Shown one piece after another: positions 42,509 through 51,282 of a DNA stretch of 64,000 nucleotides. Both the position numbers and the translations under genes were made by a program. The stretch comes from CBDCFV01 sp965261795 (GTDB taxonomy: Bacteria > Chloroflexota > Dehalococcoidia > Lucifugimonadales > UBA3495): contig OZ253476.1 of the NCBI GenBank assembly GCA_965261795.1, positions 1 through 64,000 on the forward strand, given 5' to 3'. Each line of letters opens with the position of its first letter. Positions within the stretch are counted from its first letter, which is position 1. The notes under the pieces are model-generated. The model was given only the letters and a program-made list of their open reading frames with translations, made no database searches and was not told where the DNA came from.

Positions 42509-45103
42509 TTAGCTTATCCAGAACGTCGACCCCGTCTCCTCTTTCTGCACCTCGATGCGTACCGGAAAGGCGTCTTTCAACTCTTCCAAGTGGGTAATGA
42601 CGATGATTTTATCGAAGTCGTCTTCTATCGCGCTGATGACATCCAGTATGCGCTCCCGTCCCGCGGCGTCCTGGGAGCCGAAGCCTTCGTCGATGAACAA
42701 CGTTGGTAATGGGGCGCCCATCCGCTGCGCCAGGACCTTGGAGAGGGCTATCCGCAGGGCCAGGTTCACCCGGAACGATTCTCCGCCGCTGTACATCTCG
42801 TAGCTGCGTGGGCCCAGTTCATCGCTGACGTTTATTTGCAGCGTTTCTATCGGGTCGCCTTGGCCGGAGCGGCGTTCCCGTTGGGTCTCCATCTTGACGT
42901 GCATCCGGTTGTCCGTCATACGGCCCAGCAACACGTTTGCTTCCTCTTCCAGCCTTGGCACCACCGTTTCAATGAGCATCGCTTGGATTCCTTGGCGACC
43001 GAAGGCGGTCATCAACTCTTGGTATATGCCCTCGTCTTCCCTGTAGACAGCTAACCGGGCTTCATCTTTCGCAACCTCACCCCTCAGGTTGAGAAGGCGC
43101 TGCCGCTCTCCTTCGAGCCACCCTTGGCGGGCAATGGCAGCCTGCCGGGAGTCCTGGATTCGGGACTGGACAACTTCGGCCTCGGCAAGACGCTGCTGCC
43201 ACAACGGCAACTGGGAAATAGCCTCTTCATCTGCTTGACGCCGCTGTTGGACCAACTTTAAGTCATCCCGGCGCCGCTCCAACAATTCACGGATGCTGGT
43301 AAGGGACTCCTCTTCCGCAGGCAGGTTGTCCTGGGCTTGGGACAAGCTGGCCAGTTGCTGCTCGAAGGGTTGAAGGGCGCGGGTATCAGCATAGCACTGC
43401 TGGCGTTCCTCTTCGCTGTACCCCAAAGACTTGATCTGTTCTCGTACAGTCTCCAATGCGGAGTGTTCCGCTTGGGCGAACGCTTTCGATTCCAGTGAGG
43501 TACGGACAATCTCGAGTTGGCTTTTCACTTGGGCCAATTCGGACTGCGCTTCACGGGACTCGCGGACCAAGAGTTCCAATCGCTGGATTCTTGCATCCCC
43601 TTCCCGCAACGCGGTGGTCAACGCCTTCTGCTGCTGGTCGACGTCTTTTCCCAAGTCTGCTTTCCCTGCCTCCAGCCGTTGCAGCGACGCTTGATTTTGA
43701 CGGTACAAGTTGCGTTTTTCGGCAATATCTTTTTGATAGGTCTGGGCAAGACGGCCACAACCGTCCCCGCCCAAGCTTGTCTGGCAAAGAGGGCAGACAG
43801 CCCCTGCGCCTTCGCGGCTTGAATGGTCCAGAAGTTCCAGCTTGGAGCGCAATGCAAGGCCTTCAAGCCGGTAACGTTCAGCCGCGCCTTGGGCTTCGCC
43901 GATGACGGTGGAGAGCTTGTTTAATTTGTCTTGGCCGGCGACGACTCTTGTCTTCTCCTCTTCCAAGCTTTCCAAGTGAGCGTGTGCCCGTTCACGCTGC
44001 TCGATCAACTCGTCCTCGGCATTGGCCTTGGGGGGCAATTCGACCTCTACTCTATGGATTAGTTGCTTGACTTGGCCTTCCAACATAGACCGGCTGCCCT
44101 CGATGGCCCGCAACAACCGATTTTCATGCTCGGTGAGGCGGTCAAATCGCGAGCGGGTAGCTTCGAGGAGGTCAAGCCGTTCGCGGGCCTTGGCCAACCG
44201 TCCGGCTCCGGCGCGTATGGCATCGACATCGCCGGTCAGCTTCAGATAGTGGTTAATGCGTTCCTGACCAGCGGCGGAAGCCATCTCCACCTGCTGTATT
44301 TCTCTGCGATGGGCTTCTATCTGCCCCTGTAGTTCCGCTGACTGGTCCCTGCGGCGCTCCAACTCCGTCACCTTGGCCCGCAGTTCATCCACGACGCGGC
44401 GGTTGTCGTCCGCTTGGCGGTCTATGGCATCCAAATGAACCTTGATTTGGTCCAGTTCTTGCGCCGGGTCTCCGATTGCTTCGATGTCCCGTACCAGCCG
44501 CGTCAACGACCCTTCCATCTCCGCCGCGCCGGTCTTGTTCTCGTCCAAATGCTTTTTGGCCAACTCCTGCAGCCGGTCATAGTCATCCAATCCCAGTATC
44601 TTCGCCAGCACCGCCTTGCGGTCGGCGGGGGTCTTGTTGGTAAATTCGTCGGCCCGGCCTTGCAGGAGAAAGGCCGAATTGACAAACGAGTCGTAGTCCA
44701 TGCCGATGGTCTGCTCGATCCTGGCTTGGGTCTCCCGAATGTTGTTGCCGGGAATCGGCCGGGCCTGTTCAAGATCGCCCAACACCTGAAACTGCAAGTC
44801 AGTAGACCCCTGCCGCCGCCGGCCACCCCCTCGGGAACGGCTCCTGATTACCCGGTAGGATGTGTCCCGCGCCACGAATTCCAGCTCTACCCGCATCTCT
44901 TCCGCGCCGTAGGATATGAGGGCGTCCTGGGTCTTGGCGCGGGACTCGCCCCACAAGCACCAAGTAATGGCGTCAAGCAACGCCGACTTGCCGTGGCCAT
45001 TGGACCCGCACAAACAGGCAACGTGTATCCCTTGGAAGTCCAGAGTAGGCACGTTTTCCCGGTAGCACAGGAAGTTCCTAACGCTGAGGCGGACGGGTAT
45101 CAT
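42509..45103 (-). CDS. SbcC/Rad50-like SMC-family ATPase
   Basis: 864-residue ATPase. Walker A GSNGHGKS is at 33-40 and the Q-loop LLQGRADEFTNKTP follows. Two long coiled coils flank the zinc hook CPLC (437-440). The ABC signature YSGGESFRVNLALRIAL and Walker B TLFIDEGFGSQD are at the C-terminus. Its partner nuclease SbcD/Mre11 is not adjacent, which is unusual, as the two normally overlap. It is likely a double-strand-end repair subunit. It is divergent from the next gene with only 33 bases between. Confidence 0.88.
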   Translation of the reverse strand: MIPVRLSVRNFLCYRENVPTLDFQGIHVACLCGSNGHGKSALLDAITWCLWGESRAKTQDALISYGAEEMRVELEFVARDTSYRVIRSRSRGGGRRRQGSTDLQFQVLGDLEQARPIPGNNIRETQARIEQTIGMDYDSFVNSAFLLQGRADEFTNKTPADRKAVLAKILGLDDYDRLQELAKKHLDENKTGAAEMEGSLTRLVRDIEAIGDPAQELDQIKVHLDAIDRQADDNRRVVDELRAKVTELERRRDQSAELQGQIEAHRREIQQVEMASAAGQERINHYLKLTGDVDAIRAGAGRLAKARERLDLLEATRSRFDRLTEHENRLLRAIEGSRSMLEGQVKQLIHRVEVELPPKANAEDELIEQRERAHAHLESLEEEKTRVVAGQDKLNKLSTVIGEAQGAAERYRLEGLALRSKLELLDHSSREGAGAVCPLCQTSLGGDGCGRLAQTYQKDIAEKRNLYRQNQASLQRLEAGKADLGKDVDQQQKALTTALREGDARIQRLELLVRESREAQSELAQVKSQLEIVRTSLESKAFAQAEHSALETVREQIKSLGYSEEERQQCYADTRALQPFEQQLASLSQAQDNLPAEEESLTSIRELLERRRDDLKLVQQRRQADEEAISQLPLWQQRLAEAEVVQSRIQDSRQAAIARQGWLEGERQRLLNLRGEVAKDEARLAVYREDEGIYQELMTAFGRQGIQAMLIETVVPRLEEEANVLLGRMTDNRMHVKMETQRERRSGQGDPIETLQINVSDELGPRSYEMYSGGESFRVNLALRIALSKVLAQRMGAPLPTLFIDEGFGSQDAAGRERILDVISAIEDDFDKIIVITHLEELKDAFPVRIEVQKEETGSTFWIS

Positions 45104-45136
45104 ATCGCGGTAATCAAATCTTACTACGAAAGTTTG

Positions 45137-45778
45137 ATGATGTTCGGTGAACCCATGAAAATCGAAATCGGCGAATCTCTTTGCTATTCCTATTTACGAC
45201 ACGTGAAACAATGCTGGTTGGTGCAGGTCAATTGGAAAGCATCTAAACATTGGGCAAAGCGCATGGACGGCGATGAATTGAGAGAGATGTTTCTTGACAT
45301 GAAGGCGAAATTCGCCCCGTATGGAGATGTGTTCAAAAAGAGCAATGCCACGCAATTTTTGAGTCAGGGCGAAATCGACGTTCTCGGAGTGGATCGGGAA
45401 GGCGGCATACATGCCTTGGAAGTTGCTTTCCATGAAGGTGGCTTGACTTATGTGGATGGAGCTACGAACACAGTCCTTAAGAAATTGCTGCGTACTATGA
45501 TGATACTTAACGCCTACCACACCCCTGAAACAAAGTTTCATATCTACTTTACTTCACCAAAAGTGAAGCCAGTTGATCAAGAACCGTTGAAAAACGCAGT
45601 TGACGCCTTGTGGACGAAATACCCTGAAATCGAGTGGAACCTCATAATCAACGCCGACTTCACTGACCAAATAATGATACCCACATTGAAGAGAGCGGAT
45701 ACTGTTGCGGACACTTCCGAATTGTTCGTGCGCTCCGCGAAGCTCCTCGACCTAGCCGGGATACTCAGACCCGAGTAA
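45137..45778 (+). CDS. hypothetical protein, possible PD-(D/E)xK-like fold
   Basis: 213 residues from ATG 45137 (ATG 45140 or 45155 are alternatives); the frame runs upstream antisense to sbcC but that part was rejected. SQGEIDVLGVDREGGIHALEV then AFHEGG resembles a restriction-endonuclease-like core with Asp, then Glu-x-Ala where Lys is expected, so catalysis is uncertain. The N-terminal GESLCYSYLRHVKQCWLVQVNWK is distinctive. It is A+T rich and converges with a TIR-like gene, suggesting an acquired pair. Confidence 0.6.
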   Translation: MMFGEPMKIEIGESLCYSYLRHVKQCWLVQVNWKASKHWAKRMDGDELREMFLDMKAKFAPYGDVFKKSNATQFLSQGEIDVLGVDREGGIHALEVAFHEGGLTYVDGATNTVLKKLLRTMMILNAYHTPETKFHIYFTSPKVKPVDQEPLKNAVDALWTKYPEIEWNLIINADFTDQIMIPTLKRADTVADTSELFVRSAKLLDLAGILRPE

Positions 45779-45829
45779 TGCGATTTATGCTGGAAAAGGC
45801 GGATGCGGATGCTTCCGGGAGTAAACCGC

Positions 45830-46702
45830 CTAGCCGGCCCATCCCTTGCGCATAGCACGAGCAATCATCGCCATCAGTGCATTTCTGAAATCGGGGATGC
45901 AGAACATCTCCCCGCTGTTCCGATAAATGGCCCAAGTTTGGCCTGAAATATCAGAGGGAGGTTGGGGTGTGCCTTCCGCCCTTATCGGAAGTACCCGTAC
46001 TCCCCAAGTGAGGGCTATCCCCATTTCAATCATCACATTCGGGTTTAGATCGAAAGTTTCGAATATCGCAATGTGGGAGGAAATAATGTCTCGCACGATT
46101 TGATTGAATACATGCTTACCCAAACCGGCCCTGAGTTCTTTGAAGTCCAGGGAGAGCTTATCATGGCCCGGTTTTGAATTGTATTGTTCAACCGCGCCTC
46201 CAAATTCATCCCTCAAGTTTTCTACGAGGCTGTCTGAATCATAATGCTCCGAGCGAAATTGATAACCGAATACTACTCTAAGCTGTCCCTGCTCCTGATT
46301 TCTGGAGTCGATGTACTCCCAGTCATGGTCTGTAAATCCGTAAGGCGAACCGATAGGCGCCAGCAGTCTGGGAATTCTTGGGCCACTTGGAGACCGTGAC
46401 TGAGAATCATCAAGCCCGCCGGATGTTGTCATCAACAGTTTGTATTGGTATTGACCAAACGACGTCAACCAGACGTTGAACTTCCCTTCACTAAACCGAT
46501 TGACATGGGCGCATCCGTTGTCTTCCAGAAATACGGCGGCATCGAGAGCTCTATGAGGCGGCAAAGTTGCTTTTATGTGTCCATCCGACAATAGGTGATG
46601 TCCGCGATGAGCGTCCTCTTCAGGACTGGTGTAAGTAGGAACAGCATACTCCGCCAAGAATTTCAGCAACAATATGCCGTCTTGATCTATCTGGGCGCTC
46701 AT
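45830..46702 (-). CDS. protein with TIR-like/nucleotide-hydrolase-like C-terminal domain
   Basis: 290-residue protein. The N-terminal 100 residues look like a small helical winged-helix-type domain (LLLKFLAEYAVPTYTS... FSEGKFNVWLTSFGQYQYKL). The C-terminal part has RVVFGYQFRSEHY at its start and HIAIFETFDLNPNVMIEMGI then ALTWGVRVLPIRAEG, the pattern of TIR-like or nucleoside-deoxyribosyltransferase-like domains in anti-phage effectors. A key catalytic Glu may be the one in VMIEMG. It is A+T rich. A defence role is inferred only. Confidence 0.5.
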   Translation of the reverse strand: MSAQIDQDGILLLKFLAEYAVPTYTSPEEDAHRGHHLLSDGHIKATLPPHRALDAAVFLEDNGCAHVNRFSEGKFNVWLTSFGQYQYKLLMTTSGGLDDSQSRSPSGPRIPRLLAPIGSPYGFTDHDWEYIDSRNQEQGQLRVVFGYQFRSEHYDSDSLVENLRDEFGGAVEQYNSKPGHDKLSLDFKELRAGLGKHVFNQIVRDIISSHIAIFETFDLNPNVMIEMGIALTWGVRVLPIRAEGTPQPPSDISGQTWAIYRNSGEMFCIPDFRNALMAMIARAMRKGWAG

Positions 46703-46823
46703 TGTGGTTTTTCTCGCCTAATCGGTACTTCGCCAGAAACTTCCGTGCAGAGTATCATATCAGTCAATCCAATCTTAACACGAAAGGTTGGTTGAGTCCG
46801 GGCTTGCGAACCTTGACCCTCCT

Positions 46824-46853
46824 GCGACCGCCAGCCTACAATCGGCTGGTCGC
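46824..46853. other. hairpin upstream of ffh
   Basis: CCAGCC (46831-46836) pairs with GGCTGG (46844-46849), extended by GCGA/TCGC across a three-base bulge, 35 bases before the ffh start. It is without a T-run. It may be a leader structure or decayed repeat. Confidence 0.3.
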
Positions 46854-46887
46854 ATACTCTTTGGATACTGCAAAAGGACGCTGAATC

Positions 46888-48222
<1,335 letters not shown>

Positions 48223-48241
48223 GCGGGGCCGTAAGTCCTCG

Positions 48242-49171
48242 CTAAGCCGCTCCCGTCCTCATGGACGTGAACATGTATACCGTGGCGTAGGTCCGCCACG
48301 GCCTCCAGCGCTCAGCGAAATCCTCCACTTGACGGTCGTTTACCTCCTCGCCGTTGAAGTACAACCGCGAGACGACCCGGCGCAGGGCCAGGTCACCCAA
48401 CGGGAGGGCGTCGGGCCTCCCCAACGCCCGTATCAGCAACCACTGGGCGGTCCAGGCTCCTACGCCGCGGAGCGCGACCGTCTGTTTGATTACGTCCTCG
48501 TCGCTCAGCAGGTGCAGGCCTTCCATCCCGGTCGGGTCTTCCAAGGCGGCGCAAGCAATTCCGTGTACGTACTCGGCCTTACGTTGGCTAAGCTTCAATT
48601 GCCGGAGGTCATCGACAGACTGGGCGGCGAGGGTCTCGGGCCGGGGGAACGCATAGTAGGTCTCCCCATCGACGGTCAACCGCGGCCCGTGGGTCTCAAT
48701 AAACAGGCCGCGGATGACGCGGGCAACGTGGGTGGAGATTTGCTGGCCCATGATGGCCAAGACGAGTGCCTCGAATACAGTCGAAGTGTGGGGCAGATGC
48801 AGGCCGACGAACCTCCGGGTAATGGCCGCCAAGGCCGCGTCTTTGCTCGCCATATCGTAAAAGGGCGCCAAGTCCTGGCCGACCCCCAACAGCCAGGCCA
48901 CCCGCTGCGCCGCCTGCTCCACAAAGGCCGGGCCAAGACTGTCGCCTTGCAATTCCAGGTCCAACAGGGGATTGTCCATATCACCGGCTGAAGAGACCGA
49001 AGCCAGAACCAGCGTTCCGTCCAAGTCCAGCAAACGCCGGTATACACCGTCGGTTAGCGAGTCAGTGCCGTAGCGGCCTTGGAAATAGGTGTGGTAGCCC
49101 GCCGTTAACTCGAAGTCGAAAGGAGGGACCGGTTGAATAGTCGTATATGCCTTTTCCATGCTGCCGCTCAA
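48242..49171 (-). CDS. DNA-3-methyladenine glycosylase II (AlkA-like)
   Basis: 309-residue HhH-GPD DNA glycosylase for alkylated purines. The helix-hairpin-helix LRGVGAWTAQWLLIRALGR and the catalytic aspartate in LPLGDLALRR are present. The central AIMGQQISTHVARVIRGLFIE matches AlkA. The first 100 residues form the AlkA N-terminal domain. Its ATG overlaps the stop of thpR by four bases (ATGA), so it is translated with the genes upstream. Confidence 0.88.
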   Translation of the reverse strand: MSGSMEKAYTTIQPVPPFDFELTAGYHTYFQGRYGTDSLTDGVYRRLLDLDGTLVLASVSSAGDMDNPLLDLELQGDSLGPAFVEQAAQRVAWLLGVGQDLAPFYDMASKDAALAAITRRFVGLHLPHTSTVFEALVLAIMGQQISTHVARVIRGLFIETHGPRLTVDGETYYAFPRPETLAAQSVDDLRQLKLSQRKAEYVHGIACAALEDPTGMEGLHLLSDEDVIKQTVALRGVGAWTAQWLLIRALGRPDALPLGDLALRRVVSRLYFNGEEVNDRQVEDFAERWRPWRTYATVYMFTSMRTGAA

Positions 49172-49773
49172 CCTGGCGCACCGTTGAATAACGGGACATG
49201 TCCCAAGGAGTCATAAATGGCTCCTTCGGGTGTCAATGTACTTTGTACCAAGTGCATCGCGTCCACTGTCCACGGTTCCACCGGCCCGAGAACAGTTGCC
49301 GACATAACCTTTCCTATTTGCTGCCGCGCCGAGTTCCCGACTCCGTCCCGCACCCGTCCAATGGTCAAATGAGGGTTGAACCGCCGCTTTTCCCGGCGGA
49401 ACCCCAACGCCAGCATCGCTTGTTCCACCTCTTGCTGCAACCCGGCCAAGGCCTCCATGTCGCCGTTAACCCCGGACCACAGTACCCTGGGCTGCCGCTC
49501 GTTAGGGAATACCCCCAAGGATGACAGCTTCAAGTTAAACGGAGCGGCCTGCCGTCCAACATCTCCCATCACTTCGAGTACCGGGACTTTCAAAGAGGAA
49601 GCGATGTTGCCGAAGAACTTCAGCGTCAGGTGTATCCCCTGCGGGGCGACCCATTTAACGCCCGTTGGGACTTGCGACTGTAGCCGATCCATGGCTTCGG
49701 ACAAAACTGCACGGCTCTCGTTGGGTATAAGTATCGCGATGAATACGCGGATGCTTTGGTCTCGTTCTAACAT
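49168..49773 (-). CDS. thpR: RNA 2',3'-cyclic phosphodiesterase (2'-5' ligase family)
   Basis: 201-residue 2H phosphoesterase. The two His-x-Thr motifs are HLTLKFFGN (His48-Thr50) and PHLTIGR (His135-Thr137), correctly spaced. The family acts on RNA 2',3'-cyclic ends in vitro; the cellular role is unclear. ATG 49773 was chosen because it gives the conserved N-terminus and overlaps the mug stop by seven bases; a longer frame runs antisense-like through mug and was rejected. Confidence 0.87.
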   Translation of the reverse strand: MLERDQSIRVFIAILIPNESRAVLSEAMDRLQSQVPTGVKWVAPQGIHLTLKFFGNIASSLKVPVLEVMGDVGRQAAPFNLKLSSLGVFPNERQPRVLWSGVNGDMEALAGLQQEVEQAMLALGFRREKRRFNPHLTIGRVRDGVGNSARQQIGKVMSATVLGPVEPWTVDAMHLVQSTLTPEGAIYDSLGHVPLFNGAPG

Positions 49774-50312
49774 CCGGTCATCTCGGTCCGTAACAGCCCC
49801 AGCTTCCGGTACCAGCCGACCAGGTCTTCCAAGGAGTACACTGCGTTGGCGGGGCTGGGGTTGGGCGTAACAAAGACTCTGGTTGCGCCGATGCTGCGGG
49901 GCTGCAAGCCCAACTCGGACTTTTCCCTTACTCCCATAGCATAGCGAAGGTAGGCGTTGTACGCCGTAACGCCGTGAAAACATGCTATGCGAGGCTGAAA
50001 TTCCAGCAACTTGCCGTCCAGCACCGGCGCCCAACGGGCGAAGTCGGCCGCCTTCAATCCCGACCCTTGGGCAGTGGGCCGCTTTACCACGTCGGTAAAC
50101 CCGATGCCGTCCTCCAACAGGCCGGCGTCCGATTCCGGGGAAAGTTCGCGCGCCACCAACCCGGCCAGGTTCAACGCCGACCAGAACCTGTTGCGAGGGT
50201 TGGCAAAATAGTGACCTGACCTGATGGACGGAAGGGAGGGATTCAGTCCAACGAAGACGATGTCCAACCCCGGTCGCAGGTAGTCCGGCAAAGTCTCGAA
50301 CTCTTCCATCAA
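49767..50312 (-). CDS. mug: G/U mismatch-specific DNA glycosylase (Mug/TDG family)
   Basis: 181-residue uracil-DNA-glycosylase-fold protein. The active-site motif FVGLNPSLPSIRSGHYFANP then NRFW, typical of Mug/TDG, is at about 20-45. The C-terminal VTPNPSPANA stands where the family has NPSGLN. It removes uracil or thymine opposite guanine. It overlaps the upstream amidohydrolase by ATGA and the downstream thpR by seven bases. Confidence 0.9.
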   Translation of the reverse strand: MMEEFETLPDYLRPGLDIVFVGLNPSLPSIRSGHYFANPRNRFWSALNLAGLVARELSPESDAGLLEDGIGFTDVVKRPTAQGSGLKAADFARWAPVLDGKLLEFQPRIACFHGVTAYNAYLRYAMGVREKSELGLQPRSIGATRVFVTPNPSPANAVYSLEDLVGWYRKLGLLRTEMTGC

Positions 50313-51163
50313 GCGTCTGCCTCTTGGATACCAAACAACCGGGCCGCATTACCGCCCAGAATCAAGGCTTGGTCGCCGGTTTCCAAGCCGGACGCCTCCA
50401 CTTGGGCCAGCAAGCGCCGCGGGCTTATAAGCGGGTAGTCGGTGGCGAAAAGTATCTTGTCCGGCCCCACCAACCGCGCGGCTACGCCGAATATATCGGG
50501 CTTGTACAGGAATGGAGATGCTGCCGTATCGTAATAAACGTTTTGCAGGGCTTGGCCCACCTCGGGCATCAGCGCGTAAAAGGGAAGACCGCCGCCCCAG
50601 TGGGCGCAAATTATAACGTTCTCCGGAAAGTTCTGGATAAACCGGCACAATTTGTCCGGCGTAGTATGACCCTTTCCCGGGTACAGGTGCCCCATCGGCT
50701 CAGACCCATGCACCAACACCGGCATACCCAGCCGCTCCGCCGCAGTCATCAACGGCGCCATAAGCTGTCCATCGGTGATGTCCAGTCCTTGGGTGTCGGG
50801 ATGAATTTCGCCGATCCCTTTCAGTCCCGCCGCGGCGCACCGTTCCATCTCCGCAACGGCGGCATCGCCCCAACGCGGATTGACGCAGCAGAACCCTGTC
50901 AAGCGGTCCGGGTGCCATTGTACCGACTCAGCAATATAGTCGTTGGACTCTTCGGCCAGCCCCGGATCGTTCCAGCCTATGCCCATGACAATTGAACGGG
51001 CCACTCCATCCCGGTCCATGCTTTCCAGCAGAGTTTCGGCGGTGACGAGGACCGCCTTGGAGTTGGAGAAGAGAGTGGCGAAGGTGGCATCGCGGCGAAC
51101 CAGTTCGTCGCGCCGCCGCTGAAAGGTTGCCGGGAAAATATGACAGTGGCTGTCAATCACCAT
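50309..51163 (-). CDS. amidohydrolase-2 family protein (ACMSD-like)
   Basis: 284-residue TIM-barrel metal-dependent hydrolase or decarboxylase. Metal ligands appear in IDSHCHIF, VLVHGSEP, IICAHWGGGLPF and LFATDYPLISP, the layout of amidohydrolase-2/ACMSD enzymes. Substrate unknown. It is the first gene of an overlapping leftward unit (amidohydrolase, mug, thpR, alkA), an odd partner for three nucleic-acid enzymes. Confidence 0.85.
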   Translation of the reverse strand: MVIDSHCHIFPATFQRRRDELVRRDATFATLFSNSKAVLVTAETLLESMDRDGVARSIVMGIGWNDPGLAEESNDYIAESVQWHPDRLTGFCCVNPRWGDAAVAEMERCAAAGLKGIGEIHPDTQGLDITDGQLMAPLMTAAERLGMPVLVHGSEPMGHLYPGKGHTTPDKLCRFIQNFPENVIICAHWGGGLPFYALMPEVGQALQNVYYDTAASPFLYKPDIFGVAARLVGPDKILFATDYPLISPRRLLAQVEASGLETGDQALILGGNAARLFGIQEADA

Positions 51164-51282
51164 ATCGCGCCCGGCAATTATAGGTTCGGCATGGTTTATT
51201 TTCCAGCCGGTCGCCTGAACTGGAACAAAGGTTCGCTGGCGCCGACAGGGACCGAAGACATCCTATCGGCGCATCCGGCTTG

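Noticed and set aside
46703..46887. SRP RNA or tRNA gene upstream of ffh
   Set aside because: The hairpin there lacks the conserved SRP GGAA tetraloop helix, and no cloverleaf can be formed.
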